This document shows positions 1-7,584 of a stretch of DNA of 15,839 nucleotides, in pieces. The DNA comes from JAMOBE01 sp039908285. GTDB lineage: Bacteria; Pseudomonadota; Alphaproteobacteria; Rhodospirillales; Rhodospirillaceae. The notes beneath the pieces are model-generated. The model was not told the DNA's origin. It saw only the letters and a list, made by a program, of their open reading frames with translations, and searched no databases. The translations under genes and the position numbers were made by a program. The stretch covers positions 1-15,839 of the forward strand of contig JAMOBE010000085.1 of the NCBI GenBank assembly GCA_039908285.1, in the 5' to 3' direction. Within the stretch, counting starts at the first letter, position 1, and the number at the start of each line of letters is the position of its first letter.

Positions 1-3000
1 CGCTACATCTCTTCCGTGGACAGTGGCAACCTGGCGGGACATCTGATCGCGCTGGCCAATGCATTTCTGGAGTGGCGCAGCCACCCCCTCACGACGACAC
101 GGCGACTTGCCGGCATCGCCGATGCCATTGACCTCGCACGGGAAGAGGCGGCCCGCCTGAATGATGGCCGTCGAACGCAGACGGTGACGTGGCCGCAGCT
201 CGACGACGCCCTGGCCGTGCTCGCCAACGACGCCGGACGGCCATCCCAGGACGGCGAAGACATCGCGGAACGGCTCTCGGGGCTTGCCGCCCAGGCCGAA
301 ACGGTCGCCGACATCGCCCGCGCGCTTGCGAGCGAGCGGGGCGATGATATCGGTGCGGATACGCTGTTCTGGGTGGGTGCGGTTTGTCGTTCGATCGACA
401 GCCACCGCCGCGATCTCGGTCAGTCGGCGGTGGCTGCCGCCTCTTTGGAGGTGCGTCTCTCGGACCTCGAAAAGACGGCCCGGACGACGGCCTTCGCGAT
501 GGAGTTCGATTTTCTGGTCGACCACGACCGCAAGATGCTTTCCATCGGCTACGTGGTGGCCGAGGACAGGCTCGATCCGAGCTGCTACGACCTTCTCGCC
601 TCCGAAGCGCGGCTCGCCAGCTTCCTGGCCATCGCCAAGGGGGACGTTCCGGCTCGCCACTGGTTCCGCCTCGGCCGCACCGTCACGCCGGTTGCCCACG
701 GCGCCGCGCTGGTGTCCTGGTCGGGATCGATGTTCGAGTACCTCATGCCCTCGCTCGTCATGCGCGCGCCGGCGGGAAGCCTCATCGAACAGACCAGCCG
801 GTTGGTCGTGCGGCGCCAGGTCGACTTCGGGGCGACCCTGGGCGTTCCGTGGGGCATTTCGGAATCGGCCTACAATGCCCGCGATCTGGAGTTCACCTAC
901 CAGTATTCGAACTTCGGCGTCCCCGGCCTCGGGTTCAAACGCGGACTTGGCAACGACACGGTGGTCGCGCCCTACGCGACGGCACTCGCCGCCATGGTCG
1001 ATCCGCTGGAAGCGGCCCGAAACTTTGATCGGCTTACCGAGGTGGGCGCGCGGGGCCGTTATGGTTTCTACGAGGCTCTCGACTACACGTCGACCCGGGT
1101 GCAGGAGGGCAGGAGTTTTGCCGTCGTCCGAGCCTTCATGGCGCACCATCAGGGCATGACCATCGTCGCCCTCGCCGATGCGCTGCTGGACGGCGTGATG
1201 CGGACGCGGTTCCATGCCGAGCCCATCGTCCAGGCGACGGATCTGCTGCTGCAGGAGCGCACGCCGCGCGATGTCCCGATGGCCCGTCCCCTGGCCGTGG
1301 AGGTGAAGGCGTCCGCCAGCATCCCGGAAATCGAGCCGCCAGGCGGTCGCCGGCTCACCACCGCGCACGGCACGACACCCGCGACGCATCTGCTGTCGAA
1401 CGGACAGTATACGGTGATGATCACGGCCGCCGGTTCGGGCTTCAGTCGCTGGCGGGACGTGTCCGTGACCCGGTGGCGCGAGGATGCGACCTGCGACGAT
1501 TGGGGCTCCTACATCTTCCTCAGGGACGTCGGCGACGGCAGCGTGTGGTCCGCGGGCTTTCAGCCAAGTGGGGCGGAGCCCGACACCTACGAGGTCTTCT
1601 TCAAGGAGGATCGCGCCGAATTCACGCGCCGCGACGGGACGCTCACGACAACCCTCGACGTGCTCGTTTCCGCGGAGGACGCCGCCGAGGTTCGCCGCGT
1701 TTCGATCTCGAATTCCGGCACTTCGGTGCGGGAGGTCGAGGTGACATCCTACGCCGAAATCGTGCTGGCGCCCCACGCCGGAGACGTCGCGCATCCGGTA
1801 TTCTCCAAGTTGTTCGTCGAGACCGAGTATCTCGACGACGTGGGCGTCATTCTGGCGACACGACGGCGGCGGGAACCGGACGAGCCCGGGATCTGGGCCG
1901 CCCATCTCGCCGTGGTCGACGGCGATGCCGTGGGCAAGCCGGAGATGGAGACCGACCGGGCCCGCTTCCTTGGCCGGGGGTGCGGCATCCGAACGGCGAT
2001 GGCGGCGGGTGACCGCCGAGGCCTTTCGAATACGGTTGGCACGGTGCTCGATCCAATCTTTGCCCTGCGCCGCCGGGTGCGCGTGGCGCCGGGATCAATC
2101 GTGCGCATCGCCTTCTGGACGATGGTTGCTCCAACCCGCGAGGCGGTGCTCGATCTCGCCGACAAGCATCGAGACGTCACCTCGTTCGAGCGGGCGGCCA
2201 TGCTCGCCTGGACCCAGGCGCAGGTTCAGCTCCATCACCTCGGCATCAACCCAGGCCAGGCCGGTCTATTCCAGCGTCTCGCGGGGCACCTGCTCTATGC
2301 CGCACCGACACTGCGTCCGTCTTCCGACACGATCCAGCGTGGTGGTGGTAGCCAGCCGGGGCTGTGGACGCAGGGCATATCGGGAGACCTGCCGATCGTG
2401 CTCCTGCGCATCGCCAATACCGAGAACATCAATGTCGCGCGGCAGTTGCTGCAGGCCCATGAGTATTGGCGTTTGAAGCGGCTTGCCGTCGATGTCGTCA
2501 TCCTGAACGAACGCGCGTCCTCGTATGTCCAGGACCTTCAGATCGCGCTGGAGACGCTGGTTCGTCTCAATCAATTGCGACGGCGGGGTCGGGAGGATGG
2601 ACCGTCAGGCCGCGTCTTCATCCTCCGGGCGGATCTGATTCCGGCGGAGGCGCGTGCCCTCCTGTCGTCCGTGGCGCGGGTCGTGCTCGTCGGTCACCGC
2701 GGAACTCTATCCGATCAGCTCGATCAGGCGCCGGAGGCGAAAGTCTCGCCCCCGCCTCCGCCCCGTTCCGCGCCCCGGACCAGTCCCGCCGGAGTGCGGC
2801 CGCCCGTTCCATCGCCCCTGCCGGTTCTTGAGTTCTTCAACGGACTTGGCGGTTTCGCCGACGGTGGGCGGGAGTATGTGACGATTCTCGGTCCCGGTCA
2901 GTCGACGCCGGCGCCGTGGGTCAACGTCGTCGCCAATCCCGCGTTCGGCTTCCTGGTGGCGACCGAGGGGGGAGGCTGCACGTGGTCCGTCAACAGCCGT

Positions 3001-5235
3001 GAGAACCAGCTCACTCCCAGGTCGAACGACCCGGTCACCGATCGTCCGGGTGAGGCATTCTATGTGCGCGACGAGGACACGAGCGATCTCTGGGGCCCGA
3101 CCGCCCTGCCGATCCGCGATATGACGGCAACCTATGTCGTTCGCCATGGCTATGGATACAGTCTCTTTGAGCATACGTCCCACGGAATTGCACTTGAACT
3201 CCTCCAGTATGTTCCGCTCGACGACCCCATCAAGATCTCGCGCCTGAAGCTCCGCAACACGTCGGGCCATACGCGCCATCTTTCGGTGACCGCCTATGCG
3301 GAATGGGTGCTTGGCCCGTCGCGGACGGCGTCGGCGCCGTTCGTGACGACCGGGATCGACCCCGGCACCGGTGCCCTGTTGGCCCGCAATCCATGGACGT
3401 CGGCTTTTGGCTCCCGCGTCGCCTTTGCCGATCTCGGTGGGCGCCAGACGGCCTGGACCGGAGATCGGCGGGAATTCATCGGTCGCAACGGAACGCTCGC
3501 GAGCCCGGCGGCACTCGCCGGCGTGGTGCCGCTTTCAAACAAGGTCGGCGCCGGCCTCGATCCCTGCGCAGCGCTGCAGACCACGGTCGAGCTGCTGGTC
3601 GACGGTATTGTCGAAATCGTCTTTTTCCTGGGCGACGCTGCGAGCAGCGAAGATGCCGCGGCCCTGATCACATGCTACCGCACCGCCGATCTTGACGCCG
3701 TGCGCTCCGATGTCAGCCGCTACTGGGACGATGTTCTTGGCGTCGTCCAGGTGAAGACGCCCGACCGCTCCATGGACATCATGCTGAACGGCTGGCTCCT
3801 CTACCAGACGCTGGCCTGCCGGCTCTGGGCCCGCTCCGCATTCTACCAGGCAAGCGGCGCCTATGGCTTTCGCGACCAGCTCCAGGACGGGATGGCGCTC
3901 GCCACCTCGTGTCCGGTGGTGACGCGTGATCACCTGTTGCGGGCGGCGGCTCGCCAGTTCGTCGAAGGCGATGTTCAGCACTGGTGGCTGCCGCATTCCG
4001 GCCAGGGAGTGCGCACCCGGATCTCCGACGACCGGATCTGGCTCGCCTACGCGGTCGCGCACTATGTCGACACGATTGGAGATGCCGCCATTCTCGACGT
4101 CGAGATCTCCTTCCTGGAAGGCGAAAAGCTTGTGGCGGGGCAGCACGACAGCTTCTTCCAGCCGACGGTCGGCGACGAGACCGCCAGCCTGTTCGAGCAT
4201 TGTGCCCGCGGTCTCGACCAGAGCCTTGCCATCGGCACCCATGGGTTGCCGCTCTTCGGCACGGGCGACTGGAACGATGGTATGAACCGCGTCGGCGAAG
4301 GGGGGCAGGGAGAGAGCGTCTGGCTCGGCTGGTTCCTGCACGCCACGCTGACGGCCTTTGTCCCCCTTGCCGAGGCGCGCCACGAGACGGTTCGTGCGGC
4401 GACATGGCGCGCCCACGCCTCCGCGTTGCAGACGTCCCTTGAGCGCGAGGCATGGGACGGCGACTGGTACCGGCGCGGCTGGTACGATGACGGAACGCCG
4501 CTTGGCTCGACAACGAGTCAGGAATGTCGGATCGACGCCATTGCCCAGTCGTGGGCAGTGATCTCGGGGGCCGCGATGCCCGAGCGTGCCGCCCGCGCCA
4601 TGGCCGCGGTCGAGCGGGACCTCATCAACACCAAAGACAGGCTGGCGTTGCTCTTTGCCCCGCCGTTTGACAAGACGCCGTTTGATCCCGGCTACATCAA
4701 GGGCTACCCCCCCGGTATTCGCGAAAACGGCGGCCAATATACCCATGCCGCCCTTTGGTCCGTGATGGCGTTCGCGGCGCTCGGCAAAGGCGACAAGGCC
4801 GCCGAGTTGTTCTCCCTCCTGAACCCCGTCAACCACGCACGCTCGCGGGGTGATGTCCACCGGTACAAGCTTGAGCCCTACGTTGTCGCAGCCGATATCT
4901 ATGCGACGGCGCCCCATGTCGGACGCGGCGGCTGGAGCTGGTACACGGGCTCGGCGGGGTGGATGCAGCGGGCCGGCGTGGAGAGCATTCTGGGGCTGCG
5001 CCTGCGGGGCGACCTTCTGTACTTCAATCCATGCATCCCAGGCTCGTGGGCGGGCTTTGAGATATCGCTCCGATACCGCACGGCCCGCTACGAGATTCTG
5101 GTCGAGAATCCCGATCGAGTTGGACGGGGCATCGCGTTCGCTGCGGTCGACGACCGGACGATCGCCGAACGCCCCCTGTGCCTGCGGCTTGCCGACGATG
5201 GCGCCACACACCGGCTGCTGGTCCGTCTCGGCTGA
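1..5235 (+). CDS. ndvB: Cyclic beta-1,2-glucan synthase, C-terminal part (partial, 5' end outside window)
   Basis: The frame is open from base 1 and continues a gene starting upstream: the first codons read RYISSVDSGNLAGHL, a motif typical of the glycoamylase-like region of NdvB/Cgs. These inner-membrane enzymes build and cyclise beta-1,2-glucan from UDP-glucose for the periplasm. In codon numbering from base 1, the glycoamylase-like domain continues to about residue 420 (AFMAHHQGMT near 380). A first GH94-type (Glyco_transf_36) module follows at about 450-730, then the hallmark ILNERASSYVQDLQ near 840, a Pro-rich linker near 915-945, a second GH94 N-terminal module at about 950-1240, and the GH94 catalytic domain to the end. 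GTGDWNDGMN at bases 4258-4287 is the expected acid-catalyst region. The GH94 part sets ring size by phosphorolysis in the known family. Full-length proteins are about 2800 residues, so roughly 1000 residues, including the membrane segments and GT84 domain, are missing here. Identity is firm; substrate is inferred from the family. Confidence 0.94.
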   Translation, partial: RYISSVDSGNLAGHLIALANAFLEWRSHPLTTTRRLAGIADAIDLAREEAARLNDGRRTQTVTWPQLDDALAVLANDAGRPSQDGEDIAERLSGLAAQAETVADIARALASERGDDIGADTLFWVGAVCRSIDSHRRDLGQSAVAAASLEVRLSDLEKTARTTAFAMEFDFLVDHDRKMLSIGYVVAEDRLDPSCYDLLASEARLASFLAIAKGDVPARHWFRLGRTVTPVAHGAALVSWSGSMFEYLMPSLVMRAPAGSLIEQTSRLVVRRQVDFGATLGVPWGISESAYNARDLEFTYQYSNFGVPGLGFKRGLGNDTVVAPYATALAAMVDPLEAARNFDRLTEVGARGRYGFYEALDYTSTRVQEGRSFAVVRAFMAHHQGMTIVALADALLDGVMRTRFHAEPIVQATDLLLQERTPRDVPMARPLAVEVKASASIPEIEPPGGRRLTTAHGTTPATHLLSNGQYTVMITAAGSGFSRWRDVSVTRWREDATCDDWGSYIFLRDVGDGSVWSAGFQPSGAEPDTYEVFFKEDRAEFTRRDGTLTTTLDVLVSAEDAAEVRRVSISNSGTSVREVEVTSYAEIVLAPHAGDVAHPVFSKLFVETEYLDDVGVILATRRRREPDEPGIWAAHLAVVDGDAVGKPEMETDRARFLGRGCGIRTAMAAGDRRGLSNTVGTVLDPIFALRRRVRVAPGSIVRIAFWTMVAPTREAVLDLADKHRDVTSFERAAMLAWTQAQVQLHHLGINPGQAGLFQRLAGHLLYAAPTLRPSSDTIQRGGGSQPGLWTQGISGDLPIVLLRIANTENINVARQLLQAHEYWRLKRLAVDVVILNERASSYVQDLQIALETLVRLNQLRRRGREDGPSGRVFILRADLIPAEARALLSSVARVVLVGHRGTLSDQLDQAPEAKVSPPPPPRSAPRTSPAGVRPPVPSPLPVLEFFNGLGGFADGGREYVTILGPGQSTPAPWVNVVANPAFGFLVATEGGGCTWSVNSRENQLTPRSNDPVTDRPGEAFYVRDEDTSDLWGPTALPIRDMTATYVVRHGYGYSLFEHTSHGIALELLQYVPLDDPIKISRLKLRNTSGHTRHLSVTAYAEWVLGPSRTASAPFVTTGIDPGTGALLARNPWTSAFGSRVAFADLGGRQTAWTGDRREFIGRNGTLASPAALAGVVPLSNKVGAGLDPCAALQTTVELLVDGIVEIVFFLGDAASSEDAAALITCYRTADLDAVRSDVSRYWDDVLGVVQVKTPDRSMDIMLNGWLLYQTLACRLWARSAFYQASGAYGFRDQLQDGMALATSCPVVTRDHLLRAAARQFVEGDVQHWWLPHSGQGVRTRISDDRIWLAYAVAHYVDTIGDAAILDVEISFLEGEKLVAGQHDSFFQPTVGDETASLFEHCARGLDQSLAIGTHGLPLFGTGDWNDGMNRVGEGGQGESVWLGWFLHATLTAFVPLAEARHETVRAATWRAHASALQTSLEREAWDGDWYRRGWYDDGTPLGSTTSQECRIDAIAQSWAVISGAAMPERAARAMAAVERDLINTKDRLALLFAPPFDKTPFDPGYIKGYPPGIRENGGQYTHAALWSVMAFAALGKGDKAAELFSLLNPVNHARSRGDVHRYKLEPYVVAADIYATAPHVGRGGWSWYTGSAGWMQRAGVESILGLRLRGDLLYFNPCIPGSWAGFEISLRYRTARYEILVENPDRVGRGIAFAAVDDRTIAERPLCLRLADDGATHRLLVRLG

Positions 5236-5379
5236 CCAGCCACGAAAGCGGCTTCAAGCGATATCGCAATGAGTGTGAACAATAATCGCATGGTTCCTTG
5301 TGACGTTGTATGACTTAACAAATGCAGTAAAACGGCTAGTTATGTATTAGTTGCGTACACAATAAAGGGTGATGATTCC
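5236..5379 (+). promoter_or_regulatory. AT-rich leader, probable promoter region of the DUF3309 gene
   Basis: This intergenic stretch is clearly richer in A+T than its surroundings, especially 5270-5375. I see no strong sigma70 pair; TTGTAT at about 5305 followed 16 bases later by TAAAAC is the best weak candidate. A purine-rich AAAGGG at 5364-5369 sits about 10 bases before the ATG of the small downstream gene and would serve as its ribosome binding site. No U-tract terminator is visible after the glucan synthase stop. Confidence 0.3.
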
Positions 5380-5538
5380 ATGAATCTCGGCATAGTACTA
5401 ATCGTTATCCTGATCCTGCTTGTTATTGGCGCGCTTCCGAGATGGCCGCACAGCGCAAGCTGGGGCTACTACCCGAGCGGAGGGCTGGGTATCATCGTCA
5501 TCGTCATCCTCATCCTGCTGCTGATGGGACGGATCTGA
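5380..5538 (+). CDS. DUF3309 family small membrane protein (52 aa)
   Basis: This short ORF starts with MNLGIVLIVILILLVIGALP and ends at TGA 5536-5538. It has two hydrophobic helices (about residues 3-19 and 36-49) separated by a polar, aromatic loop containing RWPHSASWGYYPSGG. That layout, the WPHS-SWGY-PSGG loop and the C-terminal GRI match the DUF3309 family of tiny proteins common in Proteobacteria, whose function is unknown. An AAAGGG lies at a suitable distance upstream, and the ATG is the only sensible start. It is flanked by the glucan synthase on the left and a hairpin on the right, so it is probably a single-gene unit. Integral membrane location is inferred from the hydrophobic pattern. 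Confidence 0.9.
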   Translation: MNLGIVLIVILILLVIGALPRWPHSASWGYYPSGGLGIIVIVILILLLMGRI

Positions 5539-5550
5539 CCACCCCGGGGC

Positions 5551-5581
5551 CGCCGTCAGCGGGAGGTGGCGCCTGACGGCG
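5551..5581 (+). terminator. Hairpin after the DUF3309 gene, terminator-like
   Basis: CGCCGTCAG (5551-5559) pairs perfectly with CTGACGGCG (5573-5581) across a 13-base loop, beginning 12 bases after the DUF3309 stop codon. The position suits transcription termination, but no run of T follows, so intrinsic termination is not proven. Confidence 0.4.
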
Positions 5582-5588
5582 TGCCGGG

Positions 5589-5623
5589 CTAGAGCGTTTT
5601 CCGCCTGAGCGGAAACGCTCTAG
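5589..5623. repeat. Palindromic repeat, copy 1
   Basis: CTAGAGCGTTTTCCGC and GCGGAAACGCTCTAG form a nearly perfect inverted repeat around a CTGA loop, with one extra T in the left arm. Intergenic palindromes of this GAGCGTTT-CCGC type are dispersed in many alphaproteobacterial chromosomes. It is related to the palindrome at 5663-5688. It could also act as a transcription end for the convergent genes on either side. Confidence 0.75.
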
Positions 5624-5662
5624 AATTTGCCTCTGGCCGCTCAAGCGCCGCGTGGGCTTTTC

Positions 5663-5688
5663 GCAGTTTCCGCTTGAGCGGAAACTGC
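5663..5688. repeat. Palindromic repeat, copy 2
   Basis: GCAGTTTCCGC (5663-5673) and GCGGAAACTGC (5678-5688) are perfect inverted arms around a TTGA loop. The core TTCCGC-TGA-GCGGAAAC and the trailing GCTCTAG are shared with copy 1 at 5589-5623, so the two are members of one repeat family, 40 bases apart. On the minus strand it follows the holin-like gene and could terminate that operon. Confidence 0.7.
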
Positions 5689-5689
5689 T

Positions 5690-5818
5690 CTAGCCTTTCA
5701 GGGCGTGCCCGCCCCGCCAAATATCCAGCTCCTCCTCGCGCTGGGTATTTGCTGGGTATTTGTTGAACGTATCACGGCACCTCTTCATCAGCGTGGCGGC
5801 GTTGGCTTTTGTCTCCCA
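5690..5818 (-). pseudogene. Possible coding remnant (C-terminal fragment of unknown gene)
   Basis: In the frame ending at TAG 5690-5692 the minus strand reads a polar, protein-like tail of about 42 residues that includes ATLMKRCRDTFNKYP and EEELDIWRGGHALKG. It has no credible start of its own: upstream it runs into the shadow frame of the holin-like gene, whose 3' end it overlaps by about 30 bases. I do not recognise the family. The stretch looks like the end of a real gene whose front was lost in a deletion or recombination. An 11-bp tandem duplication inside it (5740-5761) would have shifted its frame if recent. A chance open frame cannot be excluded. Confidence 0.25.
5740..5761. repeat. 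11-bp tandem duplication
   Basis: GCTGGGTATTT occurs twice back to back (5740-5750 and 5751-5761). The unit length is not a multiple of three, so it would shift any reading frame that crosses it. It looks like a replication-slippage scar. Confidence 0.8.
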
Positions 5819-6327
5819 TCGCAGGTCAGGAAACGGCGCAGGCTCGTGTTGCCAACGGCAACTCCGGCGGCGAGTGCCACCAGCAGAAGTGCACCGGGGT
5901 GATCCCGGACAACTCCCTGGAGCCGATTCGCCAGAACCGCCACCGCTTCCGCCGCTTCCGCCGCTGCCAGGGCGGCTTCGGGCACCCCACCTGTTTCCAT
6001 CCCACCTGTTTTCGTCGTTGGAGCAATCGCTTCCGTGGGTACGGCTGGCCGGGCGCGGCGTCCGCAACGCGTCCACGGCACCCTGATTGCGACGAACCCG
6101 ATAACAACGGCGAGCCCGACCCCGATCCCCGCCGTGACCAGGGCGGCCAGCGGCGGCTCAAAGACGGGCGCAAGGGCGAAGAACGTAGCCGCTGCCGCCG
6201 CCATCAGGCTGACAAGAAGGACCGCCGCCGCCACCACGACCGCCAGAATCCTCCATGCCAGATGCCTCAACCCCGCCCCCACCCAGGACTGGAGCCCATC
6301 GGCGACGGCGGCCAGCATCTCGGTCAT
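5788..6327 (-). CDS. Phage-holin-family / YqjE-like membrane protein
   Basis: The 179-residue protein starts at the ATG whose complement is at 6325-6327, four bases after the stop of the DUF883 gene, so the two are one operon. Two strongly hydrophobic helices lie at about residues 26-54 and 58-82, followed by an Ala-rich stretch (115-135) and a third hydrophobic patch (143-159, after RDHPG). The two-helix front and its position directly behind a DUF883 gene resemble the yqjD-yqjE arrangement (Phage_holin_3_6 type), stress-associated membrane proteins of unclear function. The last dozen residues (CDGRQKPTPPR) are low-complexity and overlap a different protein-like frame, which suggests that the original 3' end has been replaced. 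Inner-membrane location is inferred. Family assignment rests on topology and context. Confidence 0.7.
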   Translation of the reverse strand: MTEMLAAVADGLQSWVGAGLRHLAWRILAVVVAAAVLLVSLMAAAAATFFALAPVFEPPLAALVTAGIGVGLAVVIGFVAIRVPWTRCGRRARPAVPTEAIAPTTKTGGMETGGVPEAALAAAEAAEAVAVLANRLQGVVRDHPGALLLVALAAGVAVGNTSLRRFLTCDGRQKPTPPR

Positions 6328-6331
6328 AATC

Positions 6332-6625
6332 TCACCGTCGGTCTACGTGGTGGTCGAGCATGCGGCCGATCACGACGCCGACTCCCAGCGCCGCGACCAG
6401 ACTGGCGATGGGATGCTGCTCGACCTGCTTGCCCAACAGTTCGGCGCCATCACGGCCTTTCTCCAGCAGACCCTCGGCCGAGGCTCGCGCACGCTCGGCT
6501 CCATCGCGCAGTCCGGCCGATGCCAGATGGCTGGCGCTACCGACCAACTTGCCGATGTCATCCCGCAAGGCGCCGATGTCGGTGCGCAACGTATCGATTT
6601 CAATGGCGAAATCCCTGTTTGTCAT
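6332..6625 (-). CDS. DUF883 (ElaB/YqjD-type) membrane-anchored protein
   Basis: The preferred start is the ATG at 6625, which gives MTNRDFAIEIDTLRTDIGAL and is preceded on the minus strand by a good GGGAGAG ribosome binding site; a longer in-frame start at 6694 lacks such support. The 97-residue product has an amphipathic helical N-terminal part with regular charged residues (about 5-70), then HPIASLVAALGVGVVIGR as a single C-terminal membrane helix (71-90) and a basic tail. This is the standard layout of the DUF883 family; E. coli YqjD and ElaB are inner-membrane-anchored, ribosome-associated stationary-phase proteins. The gene is followed after four bases by the holin-like gene. A role in stress or stationary phase is inferred from the family. 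Confidence 0.85.
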   Translation of the reverse strand: MTNRDFAIEIDTLRTDIGALRDDIGKLVGSASHLASAGLRDGAERARASAEGLLEKGRDGAELLGKQVEQHPIASLVAALGVGVVIGRMLDHHVDRR

Positions 6626-6711
6626 TCGTTCTCTCCCTGCATCGAAAGGTACTCGCCAGTGGACGGGCCTCGATGGCCGACCTGGCGATCTCACGACACT
6701 AACGGGGATCG

Positions 6712-6727
6712 TGCAACCATCGTTGCA
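6712..6727. promoter_or_regulatory. Short palindrome, possible operator
   Basis: TGCAACCATCGTTGCA is a perfect inverted repeat (6-base arms, 4-base centre), about 90 bases upstream of the DUF883 start on the minus strand. The size and position suit a dimeric regulator site, but nothing identifies the protein. Confidence 0.3.
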
Positions 6728-6852
6728 TTGGGACGGGGGGGCCGGGTCAACTGCGTCGTATTGGCGACGCGCGCTTGCCTTCGGCGTTCGTCCTCGGCCT
6801 TGCCGCGAGACGTCAGGGAGGGCGGCCTTTGACGCGCGCCTTCAAAATGTCA

Positions 6853-6888
6853 CCCCGAGGGGATGCGGCGTTCGAATTTTGCCGCATC
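6853..6888. repeat. Two adjoining hairpins
   Basis: CCCCGAGGGG (6853-6862) is followed directly by GATGCGGC (6862-6869), which pairs with GCCGCATC (6881-6888) across an 11-base AT-rich loop. The elements lie just upstream of the restriction operon promoter. They could be a bidirectional terminator or the scar of an integration; no further evidence separates these. Confidence 0.45.
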
Positions 6889-6904
6889 GTGCAGTAGGCT
6901 AACC

Positions 6905-6970
6905 TACAGAAGACAATTCCGTTGACGCACCCATGTTAGCAAATTATTCTCTGTAGCGCGAGTTACAGAG
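6905..6970. promoter_or_regulatory. Three TACAGAG half-sites around the operon promoter (putative operator)
   Basis: CTCTGTA (6949-6955) and TACAGAG (6964-6970) form a perfect inverted repeat with an 8-base centre that covers the -10 box, the expected start point and the edge of the ribosome site. A third copy, TACAGAA, lies at 6905-6911 just upstream of the -35 box, and its flank (GACAATT) echoes the flank of the third site (GAATT). This is where a repressor would block transcription. The left arm lies before the predicted start point, so an RNA hairpin is less likely than a DNA site. The binding protein is unknown. Confidence 0.5.
6922..6950 (+). promoter_or_regulatory. Sigma70-type promoter of the restriction-modification operon
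   Basis: TTGACG at 6922-6927 and TATTCT at 6945-6950 are separated by exactly 17 bases, close to the consensus in an otherwise GC-rich region. Transcription would start near 6957, giving a leader of about 22 bases before the ATG at 6979. An AGAGGAAT at 6967-6974 supplies the ribosome binding site. Confidence 0.7.
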
Positions 6971-6978
6971 GAATTGCC

Positions 6979-7584
6979 ATGCACCTCCATGATGCTTGCA
7001 CCATCCACAGCGGCTTCACGGCCCGAGGCCGGCTGGAGTCCGTCGATGCCGGCGGCGTGCCCGCGATCCAGTTGCGGGACATCTCCGCCGAGGGCATCGC
7101 CGATCCGGGCCGACTCGCGCGCGTGCGGTTGGATGAGGTGGCGGACAGATATTTCGTGCGCGCTGGCGATGTGGTGTTCCGCTCGCGGGGGGAGCGGAAC
7201 ACTGCCTCCGCTCTGGATGCCCGGTTCGTCGAGCCCGCACTCGCGGTGCTGCCGCTTCTTGTCCTGCGCCCGAAGCGTGACGTCGTGACGCCGGAATATC
7301 TGGCCTGGGCGATCAATCAGCCCGCCGCGCAGCGCCACTTCGACCAGGCGGCCTATGGCACCAACATCCGCATGGTGCCGCGATCGAGCCTGGACGAACT
7401 CGAGCTCGACATCCCCGACATCGCCATCCAGCGGAAAATCGTCGCCATCGACGCCCTCGCCGAGCGCGAGAGGGAATTGAGCATTCTGGCCGCCGAAGGG
7501 CGACGGCGGCTGACCAGCATGATTCTCGCCGAACGAGCCAAAAACATGCGCCCCACCGCCGGGCGGGAAAGGAACGTGAAGTGA
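6979..7584 (+). CDS. HsdS-like half subunit (single target-recognition domain)
   Basis: The 201-residue protein is about half the length of a normal type I specificity subunit. It opens straight into a target-recognition domain with typical elements: PAIQLRDIS, FVRAGDVVFRSRG, EYLAWAINQP and YGTNIRMVPRSSLDELELDIP. The motif DIAIQRKIVAIDAL then leads into one charged helix (about 150-190), the position of the conserved spacer helix in HsdS. There is no second recognition domain. The ATG has an AGAGGAAT site. The stop overlaps the GTG of hsdM (GTGA), so it is the first gene of the coupled operon. In the type I family, S subunits dock on two HsdM copies. A half subunit could act as a homodimer, as a modulator of the full S further down, or be a relic. 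Family membership is clear; the role is inferred. Confidence 0.85.
   Translation: MHLHDACTIHSGFTARGRLESVDAGGVPAIQLRDISAEGIADPGRLARVRLDEVADRYFVRAGDVVFRSRGERNTASALDARFVEPALAVLPLLVLRPKRDVVTPEYLAWAINQPAAQRHFDQAAYGTNIRMVPRSSLDELELDIPDIAIQRKIVAIDALAERERELSILAAEGRRRLTSMILAERAKNMRPTAGRERNVK

Larger units (their letters stand above)
6626..6904. other. Intergenic region between divergent operons, no gene seen
   Basis: No open frame in this stretch has a convincing start, ribosome site or protein-like content. It must carry the promoter of the minus-strand DUF883 operon, but I could not place a confident pair; no clear GGAAC/CGTT general-stress-type promoter was found either. It holds a short palindrome (6712-6727) and a hairpin pair (6853-6888), listed separately. 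Confidence 0.5.
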